Part shown: piece after piece, positions 1-9,373 of the stretch
Position numbering within the stretch: the first letter of the stretch is position 1
Layout: the number at the start of each line of letters is the position of its first letter
Source: JBOGCH01 sp051656645
Lineage (GTDB): Bacteria > Bacteroidota > Bacteroidia > Bacteroidales > Marinifilaceae
Direction of reading: 5' to 3'
Assembly: GCA_051656645.1 (NCBI GenBank)
Contig: JBOGCH010000003.1
Coordinates: forward strand, 13,946-77,945
DNA: 64,000 nucleotides
Notes under the pieces: generated by a model
What the model was told of the DNA's origin: nothing
Databases searched by the model: none
Seen by the model: only the letters and a program-made list of their open reading frames with translations
Position numbers and translations under genes: made by a program

Positions 1-2
1 TA

Positions 3-746
3 ATGTTGACAGATTTAAAAATAGAAACAAAATCGACAACTCTAGTAGATCAGGTTGAAAATAGATTATTGAATTATTTTAAGGAACAAGATTTACGTGT
101 TGGAGATGCAATACCTAACGAATTGGATTTAGCGCTTGCTCTAGGAGTGGCAAGAAGTGTTCTGAGAGAAGCGCTAAGTAGATTGAAGATGCTGGGAATG
201 ATTCAAAGCAGAACAAGGCGAGGGATGGTTTTATGCGAACCTTCCATTTGGACTGTAATGAGTAAGATGGTTGATCCTAGAATATTATCTGAAAATACAT
301 TATATGATATACTTGGTATGCGTGTAGCGCTTGAGATTGGTATATGTAACGATATCTTTGATAATATTACCGATGAGGATATCTCAGCTTTGGAGACAAT
401 TGTTAATAACGGAATAATAATTGATGAGATATATTATACCTCAGTTAGTGAATTTGCTTTTCACTCTAAACTATTTGAAATTACAAGAAATGTTGCCATA
501 CAGCAGTTTCAGGAGTTAATTCATCCGGTAATGGAGTTTGTAAAGGACAAATACCACGATATGTTTGAACCCATAAACATTGAAAGGAAAGCGAATGGGG
601 AATTCATCACTCATGCCGATTTATTAGAAATAATAAAAAGAAGAGACAGAGATGCTTATAAAACAGCTATAGAGCAGCATTTTGCAGCCTATACCTTGGT
701 TAACCGTGAACGAAAAAAAGAGAATACTATAAATGCGAATGGATAA
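3..746 (+). CDS. GntR-family regulator, FadR/FCD subgroup
   Basis: A 247-residue transcription factor. Residues about 10-80 form a winged helix-turn-helix of the GntR type, with the typical LALALGVARSVLREALSRL recognition stretch and a wing with RTRRGM. The remainder is an all-helical FCD ligand domain, as in FadR, LldR and DgoR relatives, which usually bind sugar acids, organic acids or acyl-CoA through a metal or carboxylate site. The start is two bases inside the window, so the promoter and any upstream partner are not visible. The downstream neighbour is convergent and separated by a terminator, so the regulated genes probably lie to the left of the window. The ligand cannot be deduced from this sequence. 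Confidence 0.9.
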   Translation: MLTDLKIETKSTTLVDQVENRLLNYFKEQDLRVGDAIPNELDLALALGVARSVLREALSRLKMLGMIQSRTRRGMVLCEPSIWTVMSKMVDPRILSENTLYDILGMRVALEIGICNDIFDNITDEDISALETIVNNGIIIDEIYYTSVSEFAFHSKLFEITRNVAIQQFQELIHPVMEFVKDKYHDMFEPINIERKANGEFITHADLLEIIKRRDRDAYKTAIEQHFAAYTLVNRERKKENTINANG

Positions 747-796
747 TAATTAGTGTGTTATTAGTCCTTGTGTTGAGTAATTAAAGAGATTATAAA

Positions 797-845
797 TGTC
801 ACCCCAATTACATGGTTAACGTAATTGGGGTGACATTCTTTTTTT
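797..845. terminator. Strong hairpin terminator between convergent genes
   Basis: A perfect 15-bp inverted repeat (797-811 with 821-835, 9-nt loop) is followed on the plus strand by a T-rich run at 836-845. It ends the GntR-family gene. The same stem can act on the minus-strand hexosaminidase transcript, although the T run on that side is weak. Confidence 0.85.
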
Positions 846-2349
846 ACCACATATAACCTTGATTGTTGAACCATGCTTTTTTAGTTGTAATTCTTTCCAC
901 TAAATTATTGAATGAAGGTAACTCTTCTCCGTTGTGCCACATAAGTTCAGAGATTGCAAATATACGGGGAAATAGTCGGTCGTCAAGCATATCTTCAGTA
1001 AGTTCATAGTCTGTCCATAATGCACAACTCATTCCCAATACAAGTGGATTTTGTTCCTTAATATAGGATGGGTTGTTGGTATATATATCTTCTATAGATT
1101 GTGTCCTGTCAGCCCCATATCCTTTCCATGGTGTAAGTGGGAAATTTAAATACGTTCCTTTGTTCGTGCCACAAATAACAGGATGTCCCGCTTCCATTGC
1201 GTTATTAAGAGCAAGTTTTCTGTGTCCACGCCAGTTCCACCATTGTATAACAACGTTCTCCGGAAGCTTATGTCCTTTTTCATAAACAACGTCACCCCAC
1301 ATAATAGCTTTGCGGCCTTTCTTCTGAATATACTCGGCCATCTGAGACATAAACCATAGTTGTAAATCATGACTGTTTTTTAATCCTAACTCCTCTCTTC
1401 TTTTTATACAATCCGGACACTTATTCCAATTGTCTTTTGGCGCTTCATCACCACCAAGGTGGATATAGGCGGAAGGGAATAAATCACAAACTTCGTCCAA
1501 TACATTTCTTAAAAAAGTCAGAGCATCCTCTTTTCCAGCACAAAAAATATTAGGGGTAAAAGCTGTTTCCGGTATTTTGATAGGCGCTCCAAAACAACTG
1601 TATTGCGGATATGCAAATAGTGCCGCTTCTGAGTGTCCTGGCATATCAATCTCTGGTACAACTGTAATACCTTTCTTTTCTGCGTATTTTACAATTTCTC
1701 GAATCTCTTTTTGTGTATAGTATCCCTGTTGTTCCTTCCCTTTTCCTACAAAAGCACCCGTCTTAGTAAGTTCCGGATATTTCTTAATCTCAACACGCCA
1801 TCCCAAGCCTTCTGTTAAATGCCAATGGAAATAGTTCATCTTAAGCATAGATAGCATATCAATGTATTTCTTTATTGTAGTAACCCGATGGTATTGTCGT
1901 CCTGAGTCCAATAAAAAGCTGCGCCATTCCACGCGTGGAGAGTCGCTAATCTCAACACAAGGAAAAACAGTACTATTGCCATTAATAACAGCAAGCTGTT
2001 TCAATGTTTGTACTGCATATATGTATCCCTGTTTATCCGAAGCAGAAATATTGATCTCTGTAGGTGTTATGCTTAAGCGGTATGATTCGCTCGATAATGT
2101 CCCATCTTTAATAAACTTAATGGTAGTCCGATGCGATTGTTTTGTTTTATTCTCTTGAATACTTTTAAGTAAGTCTGTTTTGAATAATTCAAGAGCATAC
2201 GCTGCATCTTTGTTCGCTGTAACAACAACCTTCGGTGATAAAGTAAATTCTCCATCTTTAGGTGTCATAGAACTAGGTGTCGGAATCACGCTTTGACATA
2301 ATCCGTTAAGCGTAAACAACAAAATGATAAGTGTGATTAGTGATCTCAT
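844..2349 (-). CDS. Secreted beta-N-acetylhexosaminidase, GH20
   Basis: A 501-residue exo-hexosaminidase expected to remove terminal N-acetylglucosamine or N-acetylgalactosamine from glycans in the periplasm or at the surface. Residues 1-19 form a signal peptide. Residues about 20-140 match the N-terminal GH20b domain. The catalytic TIM barrel follows, carrying the family hallmark HLGGDEAP with the catalytic Asp-Glu pair at about D301-E302, plus the conserved HWHLTEGLGWR and PEIDMPGH stretches. The length is at the short end for Bacteroidetes GH20 enzymes because there is no C-terminal carbohydrate-binding module. It stands alone, convergent with the regulator gene. With the sialidase at 29.6-31.2 kb it suggests use of host-type or amino-sugar glycans, but the two are not in one operon. 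Confidence 0.95.
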   Translation of the reverse strand: MRSLITLIILLFTLNGLCQSVIPTPSSMTPKDGEFTLSPKVVVTANKDAAYALELFKTDLLKSIQENKTKQSHRTTIKFIKDGTLSSESYRLSITPTEINISASDKQGYIYAVQTLKQLAVINGNSTVFPCVEISDSPRVEWRSFLLDSGRQYHRVTTIKKYIDMLSMLKMNYFHWHLTEGLGWRVEIKKYPELTKTGAFVGKGKEQQGYYTQKEIREIVKYAEKKGITVVPEIDMPGHSEAALFAYPQYSCFGAPIKIPETAFTPNIFCAGKEDALTFLRNVLDEVCDLFPSAYIHLGGDEAPKDNWNKCPDCIKRREELGLKNSHDLQLWFMSQMAEYIQKKGRKAIMWGDVVYEKGHKLPENVVIQWWNWRGHRKLALNNAMEAGHPVICGTNKGTYLNFPLTPWKGYGADRTQSIEDIYTNNPSYIKEQNPLVLGMSCALWTDYELTEDMLDDRLFPRIFAISELMWHNGEELPSFNNLVERITTKKAWFNNQGYMW

Positions 2350-2564
2350 AAATGGTGATATTATTTTGGATAAAAATAATAAGTATTTTTCAATTTTTAA
2401 ACTTATACAATACTTATAAACTTCTACTATATTGATAGATGTTGGAAATTATAAAGAATCTAAGGCTTTGTGAGTGCAAATTGTTTGTTTTTGATGCATG
2501 GTAGTATAATTGTGGGGGTATTGTTCTCAAAAATGTATTATTTTTAAAAATATACCCCTAAAAA

Positions 2565-2595
2565 TTTGTTCTGTTGATTAGAATAAATACATTTG
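2565..2595 (+). promoter_or_regulatory. Bacteroidetes-type promoter for the small ORF and glnN
   Basis: TTTG at 2565-2568 and TACATTTG at 2588-2595 are separated by 19 bases. This matches the Bacteroidetes primary sigma-factor consensus TTTG-N19-21-TAnnTTTG exactly. Transcription would begin near 2602, about 27 bases before the small ORF. Confidence 0.75.
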
Positions 2596-2628
2596 TGGTG
2601 TTGAAATAATTTTATACAATAAGAGAGA

Positions 2629-2826
2629 ATGAACTATATTAATAACAATACATTCACCCCGGGATTTGCCGGAATGCTTGCGGAACGTAAAAGTTACCGC
2701 ATGGTGGATCGCATCGAAACGCCCAAAGATGAACGCGCTACATTATGCGCCGGAGAACGTGCCGGAATAAGTAGCAGTGCGGTTGTTTATTGTGCGGTTT
2801 GTGATGCAAACTATGTTATGAAATAA
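2629..2826 (+). CDS. Unknown 65-residue protein upstream of glnN
   Basis: I do not recognise this protein. It starts with ATG 34 bases after a near-perfect promoter, has a purine-rich AAGAGAGA ahead of the start, and its stop codon lies inside the stem of a strong terminator. All this argues for a genuine short transcription unit. The peptide has no signal sequence or membrane segment, is rich in charged residues in the middle and carries three cysteines, two of them in a C-terminal YCAVC motif. Its base composition is noticeably more GC-rich than the flanking intergenic DNA, as expected for a coding stretch. It could be a small regulator of glutamine synthetase, a leader ORF controlling read-through into glnN, or an unrelated small protein. 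No function should be assigned. Confidence 0.6.
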   Translation: MNYINNNTFTPGFAGMLAERKSYRMVDRIETPKDERATLCAGERAGISSSAVVYCAVCDANYVMK

Positions 2827-2868
2827 AGGAGAAGAGACGCTTAGCGGACTTCTCCTTTATTTTTTTGT
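2821..2868 (+). terminator. Rho-independent terminator or attenuator before glnN
   Basis: A perfect 14-bp stem (2821-2834 with 2849-2862, 14-nt loop) runs directly into a T tract at 2860-2866. It closes the 65-residue ORF only 28 bases before the glnN start. I see no second promoter in the 30-base space that follows, so glnN expression probably depends on read-through of this structure. Confidence 0.85.
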
Positions 2869-2895
2869 TTAAACCTGATAATTAAATATTGCACT

Positions 2896-5088
2896 ATGAC
2901 GAATTTACGATTTCAAATGCTAGCAGAAGCATTACGCCGTAAGGCCAAAGAGGTAAAACCGATGGAAAACACCCTATCGGAGAATTTTGGAATGAATGTG
3001 TTTAACAAAGAGCGTATGGCCGAATATTTATCGGCAAATACCTATCAATCCCTAACGCAAACCATAGACAGAGGTGAGCCGCTAGGACGCGAACTTGCAG
3101 AAGAGGTTGCGGATGGTATGCGCAAGTGGGCCATCAAGATGGGAGCAACACACTATACACACTGGTTTCAGCCTTTAACGGGTACTACAGCAGAGAAACA
3201 CGATTCGTTCTTAGCATTCGACAAAAATGGTAGTGTAATTGAGGAGTTCTCAGCTAAGTTTTTAATTCAACAAGAACCAGACGCATCGAGTTTTCCAAAT
3301 GGAGGTATTCGCAATACATTCGAGGCGCGTGGTTATAGCGCATGGGATCCTACGTCGCCTGCGTTTATTATGGATACTACATTATGTATTCCTACAGTGT
3401 TTATTTCCTACAATGGAGATGCACTCGACTTTAAATCGCCACTGTTAAAAGCAGAGCGTGCTATAGATAAAGCAGCTACTGCCGTTTGTAAACTTTTTGA
3501 TCCAAATGTGGAGCAGGTAGTTTCCTTTCTTGGATGGGAACAGGAATATTTCCTTGTAGATGAGAGTTTGTGGGCTGCTCGTCCGGATTTAGCTATAACA
3601 GGACGTACTTTAGTAGGAAATGAGAGTGCTAAAAACCAACAGTTGGAGGATCATTATTTTGGAGCTATCCCATCGCGTGTTCTATCCTTTATGAAGGAGT
3701 TGGAACAAGAGTGTATAAAATTAGGTATCCCGGCAAAAACGCGTCACAATGAGGTAGCCCCAAATCAGTTTGAGTTGGCACCCATCTTTGAGCGTATGAA
3801 CTTAGCCAATGACCACAATCAAGTGCTGATGACTATAATGAAAAAAATAGCACATCGTCACTCATTCCGTTTATTGCTACATGAAAAGCCATTTAAAGGA
3901 GTTAACGGTTCTGGAAAACATTGTAACTGGTCGTTGGGAACAGATCTAGGGTATAACCTACTGTCAACGGACGATAGTGAGGCACGCAACATGCTATTTG
4001 TAGCATTTCTTGTAAATATACTTTTAGCGGTATATAAAAATAACGCGCTATTAAAAGCATCAATTTCAAGTGCCACTAATCTTCATCGTTTAGGTGGTAA
4101 TGAGGCACCTCCTGCCATTATATCTACTTTCCTTGGGGCTGAATTGTCTTCAATATTGGATAAAATAGTAAACTCAGACAGCGATGAGGCTGTAGGAATG
4201 GGAGATAAATGTCAGTTTACAATTGATGGTATCAATTATATCCCTGAGCTTTTCAAAGATAATACAGACCGAAATAGAACATCTCCATTTGCATTTACTG
4301 GTAACAGATTTGAATTCCGTGCTGTCGGTTCATCTGCGAACTGCGCCGGAGCAATGTTAATATTAAACACAATAGTTGCCGATCAGTTGACGGACTTCCA
4401 TGCAGCTGTAACTGCCAGAATGAAAAATGGCGAAACCGTAAATCATGCTGCACTTTGTGTAATTAGAGAATACATCAAGGAGAGCGAGCCAATCCGTTTT
4501 GATGGTAATGGCTACAGTGAAGAGTGGCAAATAGAAGCCAATAGACGTGGTTTGAATTGCGAAACGTCTGTACCTGCCATTTTAAAGGAGTATGTTAACC
4601 CACGAGTAACTGAACTGTTCTCGCGTATGGGTGTATTTTCTCCAAAAGAGCTTGAAGCTCGCTATGAAATAAACCTTGAAATGTATGTCAAGAAATTACA
4701 AATAGAAGCACGCTTGTTGGGCGATATAGCATTAAATCATATTGTACCTACCGCAACTCGCTATCAACAAGTGTTGCTTTCTAAAGTATTGTCTATGAAA
4801 TCTATATATCCGGAAGCACGCTTTAATGATTTATGCTCTAAGGATTTAGCCGTAATAGAATTACTTGCCAATCATATTGCCGAAATACAGACATTGGTGG
4901 AAAAACTAAGCCACGTGCGTAAAGTGGTAAATGCCATTGACAGCATGGAGGAAAAAGCGATGGCCTACAATAAAAAAGTGTTGCCGTTATTTGAGCCAAT
5001 ACGTTACAATGCAGACCGCTTGGAGCGTTATGTTGACGATGAGTCATGGCCATTGCCAAAATATAGAGAGTTATTGTTTGTTAGATAG
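2896..5088 (+). CDS. glnN: Type III glutamine synthetase
   Basis: A 730-residue enzyme that makes glutamine from glutamate, ammonia and ATP in the cytoplasm. The length and sequence fit the GSIII (GlnN) class first described in Bacteroides fragilis, which is much longer than the GSI and GSII classes of about 350-470 residues. Class signatures visible include the early THYTHWFQP stretch, the KTRHNEVAPNQFE segment, NGSGKHCNWS in the ATP/glutamate region and NRTSPFAFTGNRFEFR in the active-site core. The gene follows a promoter, a short ORF and a terminator, so it may be regulated by transcription read-through. It is followed after 9 bases by a glutamine-dependent PurF homologue, with which it likely forms an operon. 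Confidence 0.97.
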   Translation: MTNLRFQMLAEALRRKAKEVKPMENTLSENFGMNVFNKERMAEYLSANTYQSLTQTIDRGEPLGRELAEEVADGMRKWAIKMGATHYTHWFQPLTGTTAEKHDSFLAFDKNGSVIEEFSAKFLIQQEPDASSFPNGGIRNTFEARGYSAWDPTSPAFIMDTTLCIPTVFISYNGDALDFKSPLLKAERAIDKAATAVCKLFDPNVEQVVSFLGWEQEYFLVDESLWAARPDLAITGRTLVGNESAKNQQLEDHYFGAIPSRVLSFMKELEQECIKLGIPAKTRHNEVAPNQFELAPIFERMNLANDHNQVLMTIMKKIAHRHSFRLLLHEKPFKGVNGSGKHCNWSLGTDLGYNLLSTDDSEARNMLFVAFLVNILLAVYKNNALLKASISSATNLHRLGGNEAPPAIISTFLGAELSSILDKIVNSDSDEAVGMGDKCQFTIDGINYIPELFKDNTDRNRTSPFAFTGNRFEFRAVGSSANCAGAMLILNTIVADQLTDFHAAVTARMKNGETVNHAALCVIREYIKESEPIRFDGNGYSEEWQIEANRRGLNCETSVPAILKEYVNPRVTELFSRMGVFSPKELEARYEINLEMYVKKLQIEARLLGDIALNHIVPTATRYQQVLLSKVLSMKSIYPEARFNDLCSKDLAVIELLANHIAEIQTLVEKLSHVRKVVNAIDSMEEKAMAYNKKVLPLFEPIRYNADRLERYVDDESWPLPKYRELLFVR

Positions 5089-5097
5089 TGGAGAAAG

Positions 5098-6966
5098 ATG
5101 AGTGATAGTATAAAACATGAATGCGGTATTGCCCTTGTGCGCTTGTTAAAACCGCAGAGTTACTATATTGAGAAATACGGAACGGCGACCTTTGGGTTAG
5201 ATACGCTCTATTTGTTGATGGAAAAACAACATAACCGCGGACAAGAGGGCGCAGGAGCTGCTTGTGTACGTATAGATGCATGTCCTGGCGAAGAGTATAT
5301 TTTCCGCGAACGTGCAGAAGGAAGTGGAGCAATTAACGATGTTTTTCAATCCATTGGCAAAGAAATTAACGAATACCGTAAACACGAGCCCGATGGGCAA
5401 CGTCCACCGTTTGTTGGCGATTTGTACCTCGGACATTTACGCTACAGTACAACCGGTCGTTCCGGTTTGTCCTATGTTCATCCGTTTTTACGACGTAACA
5501 ACTGGCGTAGTCGTAACCTATGCGTTGCGGGTAATTTCAACTTAACCAATATCGATGAAATAATCAGCGATTTAGTGGCTACTGGACAGCATCCGCGTCA
5601 CAATGCCGATACCTTTGTATTGCTTGAGCAGTTGGGTTATTTACTTGACAAGGAAGTTGAGAAAATCCATGCTAACAATCCACATCTTTCGCCCGAGGCG
5701 TTAAGTGATACGGTAGAGGAACAACTGGATATTGAAAGCATATTAAAAAATGCCTCGCGTAATTGGGATGGCGGATTTGTAATGTGTGGTCTTATTGGGA
5801 ATGGCGATGCCTTTGTATATAGAGATAAATGGGGAATACGTCCTGCTTTCTATTTCCGTAATGATGAGGTTATTGTAGTGGCATCGGAACGTCCGGTTAT
5901 TCAAACCATAATGAATGTACCAACCGAAGAGGTCCATGAACTAACAGCGGGGCATGCATTGATAATTAAAAGAGACGGTCATGCAACAATAACGCCTATC
6001 TATACGGATGCAGCAGTAACTCCATGCTCATTTGAACGGATATATTTTTCACGTGGTAGTGATAAGGACATCTATAAAGAGCGTAAAGAGCTAGGAGCTC
6101 GCGTACTTCCACAAATACTGGAAAGTATTGACAAGGACATTGACCATGCTGTTTTCTCCTATATTCCTAATACGGCAGAGGTGGCCTATTATGGGATGAT
6201 AGAAGCATTCGAAAAGGAACTTCAAGCCATGCAGCGCCAGGCTATTTTGGATAATGCTAGCGCATTGACAGAGGAGATGGTAAATACAATACTAAGCACT
6301 CGTGTAAGGACTGAGAAATTAGCCATTAAAGACATTAAATTACGCACATTCATTGCAGAGAATAACAGTCGTAATGATTTAATGACGCACGTATATGACA
6401 TAACTTATGGTGCAATTCGCGAAAATGAGGATGCCATAGTTGTGATTGACGATAGTATTGTACGCGGAACAACATTGAAGAAAAGTATTATTAAAATACT
6501 TAGTCGTTTAAATGCTAAAAAAATAGTTGTAGTTTCCTCGTCGCCACAAATTAGATATCCTGATTGTTATGGAATAGACATGTCTAAGATGGAAGAGTTC
6601 ATAGCCTTTAACGCGGCTATAGAATTATTACTGGAGCGAGGCATGAGCGACCATATACACTCCGTATATCAGAAATGTAAAGCACAACAGGGAAAACCTA
6701 AAGAGGCAATTATAAACTACGTAAAAGCAATCTATGAACCATTCTCAGATAACGAGATCTCGGCCAAGATTGCCCAGATGGTAACACCTGCAGGTGTTGG
6801 CATGCCGGTGGAAATTGTTTTCCAAACGATTGATAATTTAAGGGCTGCCTGCCCATGTAATAACGGGGATTGGTATTTCTCCGGCAACTATCCTACTCCG
6901 GGAGGAAACAGAATTGTGAATACGGCCTTTATAAACTATTATGAGCGCATTTATTGTAACCGATAA
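5098..6966 (+). CDS. purF: Long-form amidophosphoribosyltransferase (PurF homologue)
   Basis: A 622-residue class II glutamine amidotransferase joined to a phosphoribosyltransferase. It is predicted to transfer ammonia from glutamine to PRPP, the first step of purine synthesis. An N-terminal nucleophile cysteine lies at C9 in an ECGIA context, so eight residues must be removed to expose it. GHLRYSTTG and GNFNLTN are glutamine-site motifs. The PRPP-binding loop VVIDDSIVRGTT is at about residues 448-460. The protein is over 100 residues longer than classical PurF, with inserted sequence before the PRPP domain and a C-terminal extension containing CPCNNGDWYFSG. Many Bacteroidales carry such a long form in addition to a normal PurF, so a paralogue with a distinct role is possible. 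It sits 9 bases behind glnN. Confidence 0.85.
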   Translation: MSDSIKHECGIALVRLLKPQSYYIEKYGTATFGLDTLYLLMEKQHNRGQEGAGAACVRIDACPGEEYIFRERAEGSGAINDVFQSIGKEINEYRKHEPDGQRPPFVGDLYLGHLRYSTTGRSGLSYVHPFLRRNNWRSRNLCVAGNFNLTNIDEIISDLVATGQHPRHNADTFVLLEQLGYLLDKEVEKIHANNPHLSPEALSDTVEEQLDIESILKNASRNWDGGFVMCGLIGNGDAFVYRDKWGIRPAFYFRNDEVIVVASERPVIQTIMNVPTEEVHELTAGHALIIKRDGHATITPIYTDAAVTPCSFERIYFSRGSDKDIYKERKELGARVLPQILESIDKDIDHAVFSYIPNTAEVAYYGMIEAFEKELQAMQRQAILDNASALTEEMVNTILSTRVRTEKLAIKDIKLRTFIAENNSRNDLMTHVYDITYGAIRENEDAIVVIDDSIVRGTTLKKSIIKILSRLNAKKIVVVSSSPQIRYPDCYGIDMSKMEEFIAFNAAIELLLERGMSDHIHSVYQKCKAQQGKPKEAIINYVKAIYEPFSDNEISAKIAQMVTPAGVGMPVEIVFQTIDNLRAACPCNNGDWYFSGNYPTPGGNRIVNTAFINYYERIYCNR

Positions 6967-7067
6967 AAGACAGTAACAGATAGCCTATGTTCGCGATATG
7001 ACCATTGGTAGACAACTTGCGCAATACTGCAGGAACAATTCTCCTCTTGGATAGATAGGTGTAAATT

Positions 7068-7093
7068 CGCTCTCCGCTGAAAAGTGGAGAGCG
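7068..7093 (+). promoter_or_regulatory. GAAA-tetraloop hairpin in the dapF leader
   Basis: An 11-bp stem (7068-7078 with 7083-7093, one G-U wobble) is closed by a GAAA tetraloop. No T run follows, so it is not an intrinsic terminator. It lies about 44 bases upstream of the dapF start and may be a structured 5' leader element or an mRNA stability element. It is too short to be a lysine riboswitch. Confidence 0.4.
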
Positions 7094-7136
7094 GAAATCC
7101 AAGTTCTTCAAAACATACTAACTAAAATACTACACC

Positions 7137-7994
7137 ATGCAATTTACAAAAATGCAAGGGATAGGTAACGACTATATATATGTATATGGTTTAGATAACT
7201 ATATACAAATGTTACTACCCCTTATACCCAGATTAAGTGACAGAAACTTTGGAATTGGTAGCGACGGAATGATATTTATTGACCCTTCGTCGACATCCGA
7301 CTTCCGAATGCAAATGTACAATAGAGACGGCTCACGCTCGGCAATGTGTGGCAACGGTATTCGTTGCGTTGGTAAATATATTTATGATAATGGGCTGAGC
7401 AATAAAACAACGCTTAACATAGAAACCGATGCAGGAGTTAAGGTGCTGCACTTACACGTAACGAATGGGAAAGTTGCCTCCGTAACAGTAGATATGGGCG
7501 AACCAATACTACTGGCTAAGGATATTCCGGTAATAGCCCCAACAGAAAGAGTTATCCACTCCCCTTTCCTTTTTGACTCACATGTCTTTCACTTAACAGC
7601 AGTATCAATGGGTAATCCCCATGCCATTACGTTTGTGGACTCAGTAAAAGAGGTCGAAATAGAACATATAGGTCCTATCATCGAGTGTGATGAGCGGTTC
7701 CCCCAACGTGTAAATGTTGACTTTGTTGAAGTAATAAACCATAACGAGGTACGTATGCGTGTATGGGAACGGGGTACGGGCGAAACTATGGCTTGTGGTA
7801 CCGGAGCATGTGCCGTGGCTGTTGCTTGTTGTTTAAATGGGAAAACAGGACGGGAGGTAAAAGTACATCTTCCTGGAGGTACTCTGGACATTGTGTGGGA
7901 AGAGGATAATCATGTCTACATGACGGGACCAGCTTCAACGTCATATACCGGAAATATAGATATTAACAATGTTAATAACATCGTAAACCTATGA
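7137..7994 (+). CDS. dapF: Diaminopimelate epimerase
   Basis: A 285-residue cytoplasmic enzyme converting LL-diaminopimelate to the meso form, used for lysine and for peptidoglycan cross-links. The two catalytic cysteines are visible as C71 in MCGNGIRC and C220 in ACGTGACA, the pair that swaps protons without a cofactor. The length is normal for the family. Its last four bases overlap the start of the next gene (ATGA), so the two are translationally coupled. The partner supplies its substrate. Confidence 0.97.
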   Translation: MQFTKMQGIGNDYIYVYGLDNYIQMLLPLIPRLSDRNFGIGSDGMIFIDPSSTSDFRMQMYNRDGSRSAMCGNGIRCVGKYIYDNGLSNKTTLNIETDAGVKVLHLHVTNGKVASVTVDMGEPILLAKDIPVIAPTERVIHSPFLFDSHVFHLTAVSMGNPHAITFVDSVKEVEIEHIGPIIECDERFPQRVNVDFVEVINHNEVRMRVWERGTGETMACGTGACAVAVACCLNGKTGREVKVHLPGGTLDIVWEEDNHVYMTGPASTSYTGNIDINNVNNIVNL

Positions 7995-9214
7995 GTACAA
8001 TTAATATAAACCATTTAAAACTTCCGGGAAGTTATCTGTTTTCAGAGATTGCCGGACGGGTGAAAAACTATAAAGAGATGCATCCGGAAGCAAGTGTAAT
8101 ATCCCTAGGTATTGGCGATGTTACACGTCCGTTAGTTCCATCCGTAGTGAAAGCGCTACATAATGCCGTTGAAGAAATGGGCAGTGGAGAGAGCTTTCGC
8201 GGATATGGTCCCGAACAAGGTTATCATTTCTTGCGTGAGACTATCTGCAAAAACGATTTTGCGCAACGTAATGTAGACATTACCCCCCAAGAGGTATTTA
8301 TAAGTGACGGTGCAAAGAGCGATTTAGGGAACTTCCTAGATTTGTTCAATGCATCGGCGCGCATTGCAGTAACGGATCCGGTATATCCTGTCTACGTTGA
8401 TACCAACGTTATGGGAGGCCGCGCGGGCCAGTTGCAAGAAAACGGAGCGTGGAGTAATTTAATCTATTTGTCGGGAAGCGCTGAAACGGGTTTTGTCCCT
8501 CAGTTGCCTCAACAACGGCCGGATGTTATTTACCTGTGTTGTCCTAACAATCCAACGGGTACTACACTAACCTACGCTCAGCTAACAGAGTGGGTAAACT
8601 ATGCGCGGGACAATGATACCGTAATTCTTTATGATGCCGCTTATGAATCATTCATTGAGGAAGAGAATGTTCCCCACTCTATATATGAAATACCGGGAGC
8701 AAAAGAGGTAGCAGTGGAATTCCGTAGTTTTTCAAAAACCGCCGGATTTACCGGATTACGCTGCGGCTATACAGTTGTCCCTACAGCACTCAAAAAACGT
8801 AACGGGACAGTATCCTTAAATGCACTTTGGAACAGAAGACAAAGCACTAAATTTAATGGTACGCCATACATTGTACAACGAGCTGCTGAGGCTATTTACT
8901 CGGCTGATGGAAAACGTGAGTGTATGGAACAAATTGCTTATTATAAGGAAAATGCGCGAATCATTCGCAAAGCCTTAAACGCATGCGGTTTTGAAACATT
9001 TGGAGGCGTTAACGCGCCCTATATTTGGCTTAGAATTCCCGAGGGCTTTACGTCATGGAGCTTTTTTGATGCACTTCTAAATGAATGCCAAGTGGTGGGA
9101 ACGCCTGGTGTTGGGTTTGGTATTGCCGGCGAAGGATATTTACGCTTAACAGCCTTTGGTAACCGAGAACAAACTATAGAAGCACTAAAACGCATTGCTG
9201 CGTGGAAAAGATAA
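7991..9214 (+). CDS. dapL: LL-diaminopimelate aminotransferase
   Basis: A 407-residue PLP enzyme of aminotransferase class I. DapL converts tetrahydrodipicolinate directly to LL-diaminopimelate in one transamination from glutamate, bypassing the succinylase or acetylase branch. The PLP lysine is K249 in SFSKTAGFTGLRCG, and the GDVTRPL and CPNNPTGT motifs are typical. It is joined to dapF by a 4-base overlap. Together the two genes give tetrahydrodipicolinate to meso-DAP, and the neighbourhood fits DapL better than a generic aminotransferase. Confidence 0.95.
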   Translation: MSTININHLKLPGSYLFSEIAGRVKNYKEMHPEASVISLGIGDVTRPLVPSVVKALHNAVEEMGSGESFRGYGPEQGYHFLRETICKNDFAQRNVDITPQEVFISDGAKSDLGNFLDLFNASARIAVTDPVYPVYVDTNVMGGRAGQLQENGAWSNLIYLSGSAETGFVPQLPQQRPDVIYLCCPNNPTGTTLTYAQLTEWVNYARDNDTVILYDAAYESFIEEENVPHSIYEIPGAKEVAVEFRSFSKTAGFTGLRCGYTVVPTALKKRNGTVSLNALWNRRQSTKFNGTPYIVQRAAEAIYSADGKRECMEQIAYYKENARIIRKALNACGFETFGGVNAPYIWLRIPEGFTSWSFFDALLNECQVVGTPGVGFGIAGEGYLRLTAFGNREQTIEALKRIAAWKR

Positions 9215-9264
9215 TTTCCTAAACCAACCATATCAAACTCGGTGTAAATATTACACTACTGCTT

Positions 9265-9338
9265 GTTGTGAAATGAGAAATCCTTACCATTGTTAAATTG
9301 CGAAGAGTTTGGATTACTCTTTCACAACATAGCTTTTT
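9265..9338 (+). terminator. Probable long imperfect hairpin terminator after dapL
   Basis: Imperfect arms of about 18 bp (9265-9283 with 9311-9328, both ending in GTTGTGAAA and its complement) are followed by a short T run at 9334-9338. It lies between the convergent dapL and dprA genes. Confidence 0.4.
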
Positions 9339-9373
9339 AATACATGTAGCTTCAACACATGTATTCTCTATCA

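Noticed and set aside
6967..7136. Lysine riboswitch ahead of dapF
   Set aside because: The leader is too short and only one hairpin is evident; no lysine-riboswitch core could be recognised.
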